The position numbers were made by a program, and so were the translations under genes. From JAFLCL01 sp964502175 (GTDB lineage Bacteria > Myxococcota_A > Polyangia > Polyangiales > Sandaracinaceae): 64,000 nt of DNA. Positions within the stretch are counted from its first letter, which is position 1, and each line of letters opens with the position of its first letter. Where the stretch lies: contig CAZCVE010000006.1 of the NCBI GenBank assembly GCA_964502175.1, forward strand, positions 124,001 to 188,000, read 5' to 3'. Below, piece after piece: positions 1 to 12,914 of this stretch. The notes beneath the pieces were generated by a model. The model saw only the letters and a program-made list of their open reading frames with translations. It was not told where the DNA came from and searched no databases.

Positions 1-124
1 GGTGCGCGCCGCGATCCGCGGGCAGCTCTTCCGCGCTCCTGCGACGGAGACCGCGCGCGCATGGATCACCGAGACCGACTGGCGGGACGCCCCGGTGCAG
101 ATGATCCTCGCCCGCAAGCGGTGA
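1..124 (+). CDS. C-terminal end of an unidentified protein (partial)
   Basis: An open frame enters from the left edge (first full codon at base 2) and stops at TGA 122-124. It gives about 40 residues ending in DAPVQMILARKR. Codons end mostly in G or C like the neighbouring genes. The product cannot be identified from this tail. The next gene starts 55 bases downstream on the same strand. Confidence 0.55.
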   Translation, partial: VRAAIRGQLFRAPATETARAWITETDWRDAPVQMILARKR

Positions 125-179
125 GAGGTCCGCGCGCCGCAGTTGACGGTACGGGCCGCGGCTTGCGAGCGTTGCCTGC

Positions 180-1250
180 ATGGACGTGAGCGCGACGCGC
201 TCTGCATTCGCTGTGCTCGCGCTCGGTCTCTCCGCGTGCGGCGGCGACGTGTCCTTCGGCGATGCGGGCGCACGTGACGCGCGCCTCGACGCTGTCACCG
301 TCGACGCAGCGGAGCAGAGCCTCGACGCGCGTGCTCTCGACGCCCCCGTTCGCCCGCCTGATGGCGGGCGCGACGCCGCGCGCCTCGGGGCGCCCTACCC
401 GGTGGTGCTGGCGCACGGCTTCTTCGGCTTCGAAGACTTCGCGGGCGCCGGCTTCATCGACTACTTCTGGGACGTGCGTGCCGATCTCGCCGCGCACGGA
501 GAGACGCGCGTCTACACGCCCGCCGTCGACCCGTTCAACGACTCGGAGTCGCGAGGACGCGAGCTGCTCGCGCACATCGAGCGCATCGTCGACGAGACCG
601 GGTACGCGCGCGTCAACATCATCGCGCACTCCCAAGGCGGCCTCGACGCGCGCGTCGTCGCGAACCTTCGTCCCGATCTCGTCGCGTCGATCACCACGGT
701 CGCCACGCCTCACGACGGCACGCCCGCCGCGGACGTGGTGCTCGAGATCGTCGCGGACGAGCGTCTGCAGGATCTGCTGGACGCGCTCGTGCGCCTCGTG
801 GCCGCGCCGCTCTACGACGCGGCTGGCGGGCAGACCAGCGTCTTCGCGCCCCTGCGTCTCTTCTCGCGCGACGGCATCGCCGCGTTCGAGGCGCTCCACC
901 CGGACGAGCCGACCCTCCCGTACTTCTCCATCGCCGGACGCAGTGATCGCGAGCTCGCGAGCTCGACGTGTCGGGTCTCCGATCGCCCCGAATTCCTTCG
1001 CCGCTACGACGATGCGACCGATCCGATCGAGCCGCTGCTCGCCGTCTCGGAGGCCATCATCGGCGACGCGAACGACGGCCTCGTGCCCGTCGAGAGCTCG
1101 CGACGCGGTCGCTTCCTCGGCTGCATCCCTGCGGATCACCTCGACGAGATCGGTCACCTCTTCGGCGACTCGCCGGGGCTGTTCACGGACTTCGATCACG
1201 TCGTGTTCTACCGAGACCTCGTCGGCTGGCTGCGCGAGCAGGGCCTCTGA
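180..1250 (+). CDS. Secreted lipoprotein, class I (Pseudomonas-type) triacylglycerol lipase
   Basis: Predicted to hydrolyse lipid esters outside the inner membrane. The 356-residue protein has a lipoprotein signal ending in LSAC (Cys20), an Ala/Asp-rich linker to about residue 70, then an alpha/beta-hydrolase domain. The oxyanion motif HGFFG is at 79-83 and the nucleophile elbow AHSQGG has Ser151. NDG (Asp299) and DHLDE (His320) match the acid and base positions of family I.1/I.2 lipases. Cys264 and Cys315 could form the disulfide known in that family, and Asp322 could serve its calcium site. The start is the ATG before the signal peptide. No lipase-specific foldase gene is visible nearby. 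Family assignment is firm; the substrate is inferred. Confidence 0.85.
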   Translation: MDVSATRSAFAVLALGLSACGGDVSFGDAGARDARLDAVTVDAAEQSLDARALDAPVRPPDGGRDAARLGAPYPVVLAHGFFGFEDFAGAGFIDYFWDVRADLAAHGETRVYTPAVDPFNDSESRGRELLAHIERIVDETGYARVNIIAHSQGGLDARVVANLRPDLVASITTVATPHDGTPAADVVLEIVADERLQDLLDALVRLVAAPLYDAAGGQTSVFAPLRLFSRDGIAAFEALHPDEPTLPYFSIAGRSDRELASSTCRVSDRPEFLRRYDDATDPIEPLLAVSEAIIGDANDGLVPVESSRRGRFLGCIPADHLDEIGHLFGDSPGLFTDFDHVVFYRDLVGWLREQGL

Positions 1251-1293
1251 CACACGGCGGGCGATGGCCCTGTGTTTGCAGCCACGCGTGGCC

Positions 1294-2277
1294 ATGAGGA
1301 GGATGTGCCACGGTGTGCTGGTGGGGCTGTGTGCGATGGGGATCGCGCTCACGGGCTGTCGGCGCGAGTCGCCCCCCGAGATGCTCTCGTGTCCGAGCCT
1401 CACGCTCGGCGCGTGGCAGTGGGTGGGCGTCGTCGGACCGCCGGGGAGCGTCGAGCCCTTCGATCGTGTCGAGCTCTTCGAGGAGGGCGGCGAGGTGTTG
1501 TGGGACGGCGCGCGGTTCGCCACGGCCGACGGGTCCTTCGCGATCCGCGGTGCACGCCTCAGCGCCTCGCCCAGACGCGACCTCCGACTCCGCACGTCCA
1601 GCGGTCGCACGTTTTCGATCCGACCGGGACGCTCGGACGCGTACATCGACTACGACCCCGACACGTACGCGGTGATCGAAGAGACCCCGAACGTGATGCA
1701 GTTCCGCGGCGAGCTCGCGCCGACTCAGGCGGCGACGGCGATCACGCGCGCTTGGGCGGTCAATTGGAGCACGGGTGCGGTCGCTCCGATCGATCCCACT
1801 CCGCCGCTCGGCGTCACGTTCGATCATGCTCGGATCCCCGGCACCTACGGGCAGTGCATGGGCATCTTCAGCGAGCACGCGAGCGGGCGCACCGGCGGCT
1901 GCTGGTGGGCGACGCCCGGCGGTTGTCTGTGTCGACGTCGTCCGTGTCCACCCGCGGAGCTCGTGGCCGGCACCTGCGTCGACGAGCCCATCGACGACGG
2001 CGCCGACGATCCGTCGCTCGGCTGCCACTGTCAGTACCCACCACCGCCCGCGTCGACGCCGGGAGGGAACGGTCGCGAGCCCCTTCCGGCCCGCGAGCGG
2101 CACGATCCTCCGCCGCCGAGCGGAGGCGGTCGCAGTGGCCCGCCTCCGCCTCACGGACGCGGAGATGGCACGGGCGCGGTGCCCGAGACTCCCGCCTACA
2201 CGCCTCCGGACGCGGGCTACACGTCGCCCTACGATCCGAGCACCATCGATGCGGGTCCCGTGGAGCCGCCGTCGTGA
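1294..2277 (+). CDS. Hypothetical lipoprotein with Pro/Gly-rich tail
   Basis: The 327-residue product begins with a lipoprotein signal (MRRMCHGVLVGLCAMGIALTGC), which favours ATG 1294 over the in-frame ATG 1264; ATG 1303 is also possible. The middle part (residues about 30-200) has no family I recognise. A Cys-rich stretch near residues 190-250 is followed by a low-complexity Pro/Gly/Arg tail. The stop TGA overlaps the next gene's ATG by one base, so the two lipoproteins are probably translationally coupled. No function can be assigned. Confidence 0.7.
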   Translation: MRRMCHGVLVGLCAMGIALTGCRRESPPEMLSCPSLTLGAWQWVGVVGPPGSVEPFDRVELFEEGGEVLWDGARFATADGSFAIRGARLSASPRRDLRLRTSSGRTFSIRPGRSDAYIDYDPDTYAVIEETPNVMQFRGELAPTQAATAITRAWAVNWSTGAVAPIDPTPPLGVTFDHARIPGTYGQCMGIFSEHASGRTGGCWWATPGGCLCRRRPCPPAELVAGTCVDEPIDDGADDPSLGCHCQYPPPPASTPGGNGREPLPARERHDPPPPSGGGRSGPPPPHGRGDGTGAVPETPAYTPPDAGYTSPYDPSTIDAGPVEPPS

Positions 2278-2600
2278 TGCGCATCGTGCTGGTCGCGAGC
2301 CTCTGTCTCTCGTGGCTCGTCGGCTGTGAGAACGGAACCTATCGCTACGTGCGGTGCACCAGCGGCGACGGCTGCGAGGGCCGATCGGACTGCACGCCGA
2401 TTCCGTGGCGCGATGGCAGCGGCAGCATGTGCACGCACGCCTGCACGACCATGAGCGAGTGTCCCTCGGACGGGCGCTGCCTCGACGTCACGGGCGAGTT
2501 CTTCTGCTTCGACGCGTGCAACGACGACGTCGACTGCGGGCCCGGCTTCTTGTGTCAGCCGCTGTCGCTCGGCGGCGCGGTCTGCTTGCCGAGCGGCTGA
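2277..2600 (+). CDS. Small Cys-rich lipoprotein
   Basis: This 107-residue protein has a short signal ending in the lipobox LVGC (Cys17). About ten further cysteines follow in spaced pairs (CTSGDGC, CTHAC, CPSDGRC, CFDAC, DCGPGFLC), a style common in secreted Myxococcota proteins and likely to form disulfides. The ATG overlaps the previous stop codon. Its TGA (2598-2600) directly abuts the stop codon of the convergent gene, leaving no intergenic base. Function is unknown. Confidence 0.7.
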   Translation: MRIVLVASLCLSWLVGCENGTYRYVRCTSGDGCEGRSDCTPIPWRDGSGSMCTHACTTMSECPSDGRCLDVTGEFFCFDACNDDVDCGPGFLCQPLSLGGAVCLPSG

Positions 2601-3575
2601 TCACGTCGCGCGCCGCAGCGTGAACGGCAGGAAGCCGAGCGGCTTCGCGTGGGCGTCCAGCAGCGTTCGTGTCCACGACAGATCCCGCGCGGCGTGCGGC
2701 TCGAGCGTCTGCGCGAGCACGAGCGGATCGGGGCGGCGCAGCGGGTCGTGATCGAGCAGGGCGTGCACACACGCGGCGAGGTCGAGCGGGATGCCTGGCA
2801 CGGTCTGGGAGAGGAGCGTCGGCAGGCCGCGTCGAAGCGCGACGAGCGTCTCGAGCGGCGTCTGCCCACCGTAGAGAGGCTCGCCCGTGAGCAGCTCGTG
2901 GAGCAGCACACCCAGGCCATGTCGCGCGGAGACGTCGTTCGGCGGTGCGCCGTCATCGCGCGCGCGCCGCCGCACCGACTCGGGCGCGAGGTAGCCCATC
3001 CACGACGTGCTCCCGCGGAGCCCGCCGTGCGCGCGAAATTCCGGACGCAGCAGCGCATCCAGGCCCGGATCGAGGAGCCACACGCCGCGCTCGGAGAGCC
3101 CCACCGACGACGGGTCGAGGCGCTCGTACGTCGTCTCCGTCATCGCTCGCGCCACGTCGACGGCGAGGCGAGCCACCACGTCGAACGGCCATGGTTCGCG
3201 CGTGGTCGGCGCGAGCGCGCGCGCGAACGGCAGCGTGGGCGTGACGGAGAAGAACGCGACGAGCCCGTCGTCGTTCGCGCCGGGAAGCGCAGAGTCGCGG
3301 TAGCCGACGGTCGGCTCGGTGTTCGATCGGATGCGCGCGCGTCGCTCGGCGCCGAGGCGCGCGCCGCGACGCGGGCCGATCGCCCGGAGGCTCGACGCGG
3401 CGCGCGCTCGCACGGACTCGCTCGCGCTCGGATCTTCGGACACCGCGAGCACGTGCGCGCCGCCGACGTTCGCGTCCCACGCGAGCAGCCCCGGAAGGAA
3501 CGCCTCGCCGCGCGTGAGCACGTCCGCGCTGGTCCCATCGTCGAGTTCGATCCGGCGTCCGGGCGAGAACCGCAC
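2601..3575 (-). CDS. Protein kinase-like protein lacking catalytic motifs (probable pseudokinase)
   Basis: The C-terminal half of this 324-residue protein resembles a bacterial Ser/Thr kinase C-lobe. It has an APE-like motif (YLAPESVRRR), then DVSARHGLGVLLHELLTGEP, matching the DxxSxGxxLxELLTG helix-F pattern, and an Arg near DHDPLRRPDP as in helix I. The HRD catalytic loop and DFG metal-binding motif are not recognisable: WLLDPGLDAL stands where DFG is expected. No glycine-rich loop or VAIK lysine is seen. It is therefore probably a non-catalytic fold used for binding. The start is GTG 3575. It lies 53 bases downstream of the truncated hydrolase gene on the same strand. Confidence 0.65.
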   Translation of the reverse strand: MRFSPGRRIELDDGTSADVLTRGEAFLPGLLAWDANVGGAHVLAVSEDPSASESVRARAASSLRAIGPRRGARLGAERRARIRSNTEPTVGYRDSALPGANDDGLVAFFSVTPTLPFARALAPTTREPWPFDVVARLAVDVARAMTETTYERLDPSSVGLSERGVWLLDPGLDALLRPEFRAHGGLRGSTSWMGYLAPESVRRRARDDGAPPNDVSARHGLGVLLHELLTGEPLYGGQTPLETLVALRRGLPTLLSQTVPGIPLDLAACVHALLDHDPLRRPDPLVLAQTLEPHAARDLSWTRTLLDAHAKPLGFLPFTLRRAT

Positions 3576-3628
3576 ACGCCACTGTACACAGAGGCGCGCC
3601 GCCGCTCTCGTGGTTCACGCGACGCGAG

Positions 3629-4047
3629 TCAGAGCGCGTGGCCGCGGACGAAGCGCGAGGCGAGCTCCGCCGCGTGATCGGGCGCACGCCACACGCCATG
3701 TCGCGCGAGGTCCGACCATTCGCGCATCAGCGTGCGCGCCTCGCGACCCCCGAAGCCGAGGCGCCCGTCGTGATGTCCGAGCAGCGCTCCAGCGACGGGA
3801 AAGAGATACGTCGCGATCGTGAGCTGCGTGTGCATCCGCCCCGGCCACTCGACGATCGCCGCGTGCACCCCGCGCGCGGCGAGCGCTCGCGCGAGGTCTT
3901 CGTACCAGCTCGCGCGCATGCCGAGCGCGGGCGCGATCCCGACGATGGGCGCCTCGTCTCGAGGCCCCGTCGTCGTCCCCTCGGTGGCATCGATCACGCG
4001 CAGCGTCTCCGCGCCGCCGAGGCCAGCGAACGTGGCGTCGGGGAGCG

Positions 4048-4051
<4 letters not shown>
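3629..4051 (-). CDS. Truncated alpha/beta hydrolase (internally deleted, likely decaying)
   Basis: The 140-residue product starts like COG4757-type alpha/beta hydrolases: PIVGIAPALGMRASWYEDLARALAARG, then VEWPGR. It jumps straight to the lid segment seen late in that family (LGFGGREARTLMREWSDLAR) and ends about 20 residues later. The nucleophile elbow GxSxG and the C-terminal Asp/His region are missing, against a usual length of about 280 residues from memory. The frame is open, so this is an in-frame internal deletion plus a C-terminal truncation. GTG 4051 overlaps the parE stop as GTGA, suggesting coupling. Catalysis is not expected. Confidence 0.6.
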
Positions 4052-8594
<4,543 letters not shown>

Positions 8595-8604
8595 GGTCGA
8601 CACG

Positions 8605-8609
8605 CCTCC
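8605..8609 (-). promoter_or_regulatory. Ribosome binding site deciding the parC start
   Basis: GGAGG on the minus strand lies 10 bases before ATG 8594 but only one base before GTG 8603. It therefore supports the ATG as the initiation codon. Confidence 0.5.
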
Positions 8610-8680
8610 GTCGCTCGCCCGACCAGCGCTGGAAGTGCGTTCAGTCTCGCGAGCCGGCCGCTTCTAGCAGCCGCCCCGCG

Positions 8681-8836
8681 GTCCGCGCAACACCAGGGGC
8701 CCTGCGGAAGCCGCTGTTCGCCTACTGGCGACGCTTCGAGCCGGGACAAGAGCAGCTCGGGGATCTCAACTTCCTCGACCCGACGATCTACGGGATCGCG
8801 CGCCAAGCGGTCCGCACCCCGTCTCCGAGCGCATCA
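8681..8836 (+). pseudogene. Coding-like remnant between two minus-strand genes
   Basis: One plus-strand frame over this gap has almost exclusively G/C third positions and reads as a plausible protein piece, including KPLFAYWRRFEPGQEQLG and DLNFLDPTIYGIARQAVR. There is no start codon, and the frame runs on into the shadow of the downstream gene. It may be the remains of a gene trapped between parC and the START-like gene, or chance. No family is recognised. Confidence 0.25.
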
Positions 8837-8862
8837 CGCAACGCCGATCGACCCACCGCACA

Positions 8863-10110
8863 TCAGTGGCCTTCGTTGAGGCCGCGACGAAGGCCGCGGA
8901 AGGCCATCAAGAGACCGCTCGCGACGAGGCCCGGGCGGAACGCCGGATCGGTGGACTCGATCGCCGCGATGATCGGGACGCCGTCCGACGGATCGAGCCG
9001 CGCGGCGAGCGTCGCGTAGGTGTTCGCGCCATCGGCGGGTCGCGTGCCGAGCACGATGCGACCCCCGCGCATCGCGCCCGAGAGCGCCTCGAGCTCCACC
9101 TCGTCCATCGTCACGTTCCGGATCGCGAGCTCGCCGCTCGATCCCAGAAACGGCACGTCCACGTTCCAGCCGTAGCGCGCGCTCGTCTCGTCGCGGGCGA
9201 GCTCCGTGAGCGTCGCGCCGTTGAGCAGGCCCACACAGAAGCTGACCGGATCGAAGAACGCGTGACGCACGCGATCCGCAGGGAACAAGAGCCGCGTGAG
9301 GCCGACGATCGCGCCCAGGTCCGAGCCGTCGGTCGTCTCGAGCACGAACACCTCGCCTCGCGAGACCAAGAGCCCGAGCGCGCTCGGATCGACCTGCAGC
9401 GTGCGCGGATCTCCGAGCGGCGAGTCGATGCGCGGACGGCTGACGCCAGCGCGACGTTCGGCCTCGCCGCGCAGGCGCGCGACGGTCGCGATCGACAAGA
9501 CGAGGCTCAGCGATCGGCTGATCGTGAGCGCCGAGCCCGCCGACTCGCGCGCGATGTAGTTCGCGTCGCGGACGTCGTGGCGCCCCACGATCACCAGCTG
9601 GCAACGCCCCGACTCGCCGCGCACGGGCGTCGCGCGGATGACGCGTCGCGCGCGGCCGAGATCGCCCGCATGCGTCTCGAGCACCACGCGAAAGCCCGAG
9701 GCGCCGTCGCCCTCCGCGACGGTCGTCATCACCGTGCGGCCTCGGAACGAGAGCACCGAGGCCTGCCACGTCCACTCGAAGGCGGTGGTGTCGGCGGCCG
9801 TCGACTCGATCGTGACGGTGTCGATCGCCGGCATGAACGTCGGGTACGCGGCCACGTCTCTCGCCACCGCAAGCACGTCCGCGCAGCCAACGTTCGCGCG
9901 GGCGACGACCGTGACCTGAGGCAGCTCGACGAACTCGGTCGACTCGATGTGGGTGACCACCGCCCGATCGAGGAGCGGCTCGACCGACGCGAGCTCCGCG
10001 GGAGAGAGAGCGCGCGTCGGCAGCGTGAGCGCGTTCTCCTGCGCAGACGCGGAGGACGCGAGGCCCGAGAGACAAAGAAAAGCGGCAGCAAGTCGTGAGG
10101 AGTGGTTCAC
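8863..10110 (-). CDS. Secreted protein with two START/SRPBCC-like domains
   Basis: About 415 residues with a Sec signal peptide ending SASAQ. Two segments resemble START/polyketide-cyclase (SRPBCC) folds, which bind hydrophobic ligands. The first (near residues 50-210) has VEVAR-type wording: DVLAVARDVAAYPTFMPAID and FEWTWQASVLSFRGRTVMTT. The second (near 230-400) contains LLFPADRVRHAFFDPVSF. GTG 10110 (VNHSSRLAAAFLCLSG) puts the signal at the N-terminus; an upstream in-frame GTG 10146 would add twelve residues before it. It diverges from the diacylglycerol-kinase-like gene. The ligand is unknown and the second domain assignment is weak. Confidence 0.6.
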   Translation of the reverse strand: MNHSSRLAAAFLCLSGLASSASAQENALTLPTRALSPAELASVEPLLDRAVVTHIESTEFVELPQVTVVARANVGCADVLAVARDVAAYPTFMPAIDTVTIESTAADTTAFEWTWQASVLSFRGRTVMTTVAEGDGASGFRVVLETHAGDLGRARRVIRATPVRGESGRCQLVIVGRHDVRDANYIARESAGSALTISRSLSLVLSIATVARLRGEAERRAGVSRPRIDSPLGDPRTLQVDPSALGLLVSRGEVFVLETTDGSDLGAIVGLTRLLFPADRVRHAFFDPVSFCVGLLNGATLTELARDETSARYGWNVDVPFLGSSGELAIRNVTMDEVELEALSGAMRGGRIVLGTRPADGANTYATLAARLDPSDGVPIIAAIESTDPAFRPGLVASGLLMAFRGLRRGLNEGH

Positions 10111-10162
10111 GAGCCCGATCGACGAACGCGGAGCGCGCGCATTCACGCGCGGTCGAATCCGC

Positions 10163-10168
10163 TACCCT
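10163..10168 (+). promoter_or_regulatory. -10-like element, possible leaderless start of the diacylglycerol-kinase-like gene
   Basis: TACCCT lies 7 bases before GTG 10176, which has no purine-rich ribosome-binding site. Initiation about 7 bases after the hexamer would fall on the start codon. No clear -35 is visible. Confidence 0.35.
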
Positions 10169-10175
10169 GCGCGCC

Positions 10176-11141
10176 GTGCGTGTCCTCTGCCTCGTGAACC
10201 CGCGTGCGCGCCGCCTGCGACGCGGACGGCTCGCCGCTGATCAGGTCCAGGCGATCCTCGGGCGCGCCGGCGACGTGGTGATCACGAAGGACCTCGAGCA
10301 CCTCGAGGCGGTGCTGCGCGCAGAGCTGGGGCGTGACCTCGCGTGCATCGTGACCGTCGGCGGCGATGGCGCGCTGCACTGGGCGCTGAACCTCGCGCTC
10401 CCGATCGCCGCGGAGCGTGGCATCACGCTGCCGCCGTTTCTTCCGGCGCGGAGCGGAACGATCGACTTCGTCGCGCGCAAGGTCGGCCTCGAAGGCAGCC
10501 CCGCCGACATCCTCGCGCGCGTGGCCGCGCGTGTGCGCGCGAACGAGCCGATCGAGTCGCGCACGCTCGCGACAGCGCGGTTCGCGATCGAGCCGGCCGA
10601 AGGCGCGCCGCGCGACGTGATGGCCTTTGCCGCCGCCGTGGGTGGCATCGGCGTGCGCTTCTTCGACCAGTACTACGCGCACCCCGACCCTTCGCCCGCG
10701 ACGATCGTCGCCGTGATCGCGCGCGCCGTGAGCGGCTTTCCGTTCGGCACCGCGCACGCGAAGGAGATGTTCCGCCCGCAGGCCGCCGAGGTTCACGTCG
10801 ACGGGGTGCGCGTCCCGAGCGACTTGCACAGCGGCCTGCACGTCGGCGCGATCGGCATCGATCTCGGCGGCGTGCTGAAGGTGTTCCCGCTCGCGAAGGA
10901 TGGCCTGCTGCACATCCACGCGGGCCAGCTCGAGCCTCGCGGGATCATCGGCTCGCTCCCGGCGCTCGCGAGCGGTGGCCTGATCCGCGGCGAGAAGTTC
11001 GTCGAGACGGCTGCGTCGCGCTTCGAGGTCGAGGCGCGCGGAGACGAGCTGTTGCGCCCCGTGCTCGACGGTGAGCGCTACGCCGATCTGCGTCGCGTCG
11101 TGGTCACGCCCGGGCCCGAGGTCCGCGTCGCGCTGGTGTAG
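10176..11141 (+). CDS. Diacylglycerol/sphingosine kinase-like (DAGK catalytic domain) protein
   Basis: A 321-residue lipid-kinase-family protein predicted to phosphorylate a lipid such as diacylglycerol in the cytoplasm or at the inner membrane. The N-terminus LCLVNPRARRLRRGR matches the family's strand and loop. The nucleotide motif GGDGALHWALN corresponds to GGDGT with Thr changed to Ala, and PARSGTIDFVARKVG replaces the usual GTxNDFAR, so the Asn is absent. The C-terminal beta domain (HVGAIGIDLGGVLKVF, GDELLRPVLDGE) is present. These substitutions mean the substrate may differ or activity be reduced. The start is GTG 10176, with no Shine-Dalgarno and a TACCCT hexamer just upstream. Confidence 0.75.
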   Translation: MRVLCLVNPRARRLRRGRLAADQVQAILGRAGDVVITKDLEHLEAVLRAELGRDLACIVTVGGDGALHWALNLALPIAAERGITLPPFLPARSGTIDFVARKVGLEGSPADILARVAARVRANEPIESRTLATARFAIEPAEGAPRDVMAFAAAVGGIGVRFFDQYYAHPDPSPATIVAVIARAVSGFPFGTAHAKEMFRPQAAEVHVDGVRVPSDLHSGLHVGAIGIDLGGVLKVFPLAKDGLLHIHAGQLEPRGIIGSLPALASGGLIRGEKFVETAASRFEVEARGDELLRPVLDGERYADLRRVVVTPGPEVRVALV

Positions 11142-11163
11142 CCGCTCGAACGTCGACGCGGAG

Positions 11164-11169
11164 TAGGCT
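11164..11169 (+). promoter_or_regulatory. -10-like element, possible leaderless start of thiD
   Basis: TAGGCT ends 6 bases before ATG 11176 and there is no ribosome-binding site. A transcript starting 7 bases after the hexamer would begin at the ATG itself. Confidence 0.35.
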
Positions 11170-11175
11170 CCGCGG

Positions 11176-11982
11176 ATGATCCGCCGGCAGCTTCCCGTTG
11201 CGCTCACGATCGCAGGCTCCGATCCCTCGGGCGGCGCCGGTCTCCAAGCGGATCTCAAGACGTTTCATCAGCACGCCGTCTACGGCGCGAGCGTCGTGAC
11301 GCTGCTGACGGTGCAGAACACGCAGCGGGTCTCTCGCGTCGAGGTCATGCCCGCTGACCTCGTCACGCAGCAGATCGACGCCGTGTGCGACGACCTCGAC
11401 GTGCGGGCGATCAAGACCGGCGCGCTCGGCTCTGCGGCCGTGGTGAGCGCGGTCGCGGCGTCGCTCGCGTCACGACGCGCGATCCCCCTCGTCATCGATC
11501 CCGTGATGGTGAGCAAGCACGGTCACGCCCTGCTCGACGACGACGCGACCGAGGCCTGCCTCCAAGCGCTCTTCCCTCTCGCGACGCTCGTCACGCCGAA
11601 CGTCCCCGAGGCCGAGCGCATGCTCGCGTCACGCTCGCGGATCGCGTCACCCGATCAGCTCGCCGACGCAGCGCTCACGCTCGCAAGAGAGCTCGGCGTC
11701 GCGGTCTTGCTCAAGGGCGGTCACCTCGAGGGCGCCGAGAGCCCAGACCTCCTGGCCGAGGGCGGGCGCATCACGCGCTTCACCAGTCCGCGCCTCGACA
11801 CGCCGCACACGCACGGCACCGGCTGCACCTTCTCGTCAGCGATCGCCGCGCGCTTGGCCCGCGGCGACTCGCTCACCGCGGCCATCGAGGGCGCGAAGAC
11901 GTGGCTGAGCCGTGCGATCGAGAGCGCGCCCGCCATCGGACGCGGCATCGGCCCGGTCGATCACCTCACACCGATCGATTGA
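11176..11982 (+). CDS. thiD: Hydroxymethylpyrimidine/phosphomethylpyrimidine kinase
   Basis: ThiD phosphorylates HMP and HMP-P in the pyrimidine branch of thiamine synthesis. The 268-residue protein shows the family start VALTIAGSDPSGGAGLQADLKTF, the AIKTGALGS region, VIDPVMVSKHGHALL, TPNVPEAE and the anion-hole motif HGTGCTFSSAIAA. All are ribokinase-fold hallmarks, and the length is normal. It sits alone on the plus strand, 34 bases after the kinase-like gene. No other thi gene or TPP riboswitch is seen nearby. Its 3' end is followed by a five-copy 14-bp tandem array belonging to the convergent gene's end. Confidence 0.93.
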   Translation: MIRRQLPVALTIAGSDPSGGAGLQADLKTFHQHAVYGASVVTLLTVQNTQRVSRVEVMPADLVTQQIDAVCDDLDVRAIKTGALGSAAVVSAVAASLASRRAIPLVIDPVMVSKHGHALLDDDATEACLQALFPLATLVTPNVPEAERMLASRSRIASPDQLADAALTLARELGVAVLLKGGHLEGAESPDLLAEGGRITRFTSPRLDTPHTHGTGCTFSSAIAARLARGDSLTAAIEGAKTWLSRAIESAPAIGRGIGPVDHLTPID

Positions 11983-11992
11983 CGCGCGATCG

Positions 11993-12062
11993 CCCAGAAG
12001 AACGGGCCCAGAAGAACGGGCCCAGAAGAACGGGCCCAGAAGAACGGGCCCAGAAGAACGGA
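11993..12062. repeat. Five-copy 14-bp tandem repeat at a stop codon
   Basis: Five head-to-tail copies of CCCAGAAGAACGGG fill the gap between the convergent genes thiD and the AgmX-like gene. The fifth copy differs only in its last base. The next bases, CTCAG (12063-12067), look like a mutated CCCAG and contain the minus-strand stop codon (12064-12066). Because 14 is not a multiple of three, the array reads through all frames on the minus strand. Each unit joins to form GGGCCC palindromes. Confidence 0.9.
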
Positions 12063-12063
12063 C

Positions 12064-12849
12064 TCAGCGTCCGAGCGTGACGATGTGGGTGACCGAGCGC
12101 GTCGTCGGCGGCGAAGGCACGCGCGTCGTGGCGACGAGGCCGGAGAGGCACGTGAGCACCGGGCCACCGCCGACGCCGCTCGGGAGCGAGGCGCCCTCGA
12201 GCACCAACGAGCCATCGGTGCGCACGCTGAGCCGCATCGTGATGTCGCCAGGCGTCGACGTGGACGCGACGGGAAGACACCGCAGGATCTGAGCGCGCTG
12301 ACGATCGAGCGACGCGTGGACGAGCCCCTCGTCGTACTGATTGTTCGGCGGCGGCGGCTGGATCGGCGGGTGCGGCGGCGGGGGCACCGAGCCGCCGCGG
12401 ACGATGCGCAGCGATCCGCTGACCGTCGGGCCGATCGGTCGACCCTCGAGCGGCACGAGCCAGCGACGCGCGGCCGTGTCGAGGCAGCGTGAGACCGCCG
12501 GATCACGCGGCGCGAGCGTGATCCGAAGCGCGAGACCGCCGCGTCGGCTGAGGCTCGCTCGCACCGACGCGCGAACGGCGCGAACCGACGGCGGCAGGCA
12601 CCCCTCGAGATCGGGTCGCGCGCTGTTCAGCGCGGCCTGCACCTGCGCGCTCGTCAGAACGGGAGGCGGGTGCGGCGGCCGGATCATCATGGGCGCTCCC
12701 GCGGCGATCCCCTGGCCGACGGGAGCCGCTTCCTGCTCGACGGGCATGTCCCCCATGTCGGCCACCGGCCGTCGGGCGAGGAGCGACGAGGGTGCAAACG
12801 CGACAGCGCTGATCGCGAGCGCGAGACCGAACCGGGCGAGCTTCTGCAT
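12064..12849 (-). CDS. Secreted AgmX/PglI-type repeat protein
   Basis: A 261-residue exported protein with a signal peptide (MQKLARFGLALAISAVAFA). Two copies of a domain like the AgmX/PglI C-terminal domain follow, at about residues 65-150 and 170-255. Each has VxAxLxxxRxxLxxCLP at its start, a beta segment, and a second Cys (SRCLDTAARRWLVP; LTCLSGLVATTRVP). A Pro-rich linker separates them. Related domains occur in Myxococcus gliding and secretion proteins, so an envelope role is likely but unproven. The start is fixed by GGAGG six bases before ATG 12849. The stop codon borders the 14-bp tandem array. Confidence 0.7.
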   Translation of the reverse strand: MQKLARFGLALAISAVAFAPSSLLARRPVADMGDMPVEQEAAPVGQGIAAGAPMMIRPPHPPPVLTSAQVQAALNSARPDLEGCLPPSVRAVRASVRASLSRRGGLALRITLAPRDPAVSRCLDTAARRWLVPLEGRPIGPTVSGSLRIVRGGSVPPPPHPPIQPPPPNNQYDEGLVHASLDRQRAQILRCLPVASTSTPGDITMRLSVRTDGSLVLEGASLPSGVGGGPVLTCLSGLVATTRVPSPPTTRSVTHIVTLGR

Positions 12850-12914
12850 CGACGACCTCCACGTGTCCGCGTGCACGCGACTTGTGACCGAGACGCAGCA
12901 CGTAGCTTGGCGCT

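Noticed and set aside
66..1646. 526-residue minus-strand open frame over the lipase gene
   Set aside because: The composition is typical of a GC-skewed shadow frame, and the plus strand encodes a lipase with a full catalytic triad.
11150..11175. TPP riboswitch before thiD
   Set aside because: Only 34 bases separate thiD from the previous gene, too short for a THI element.
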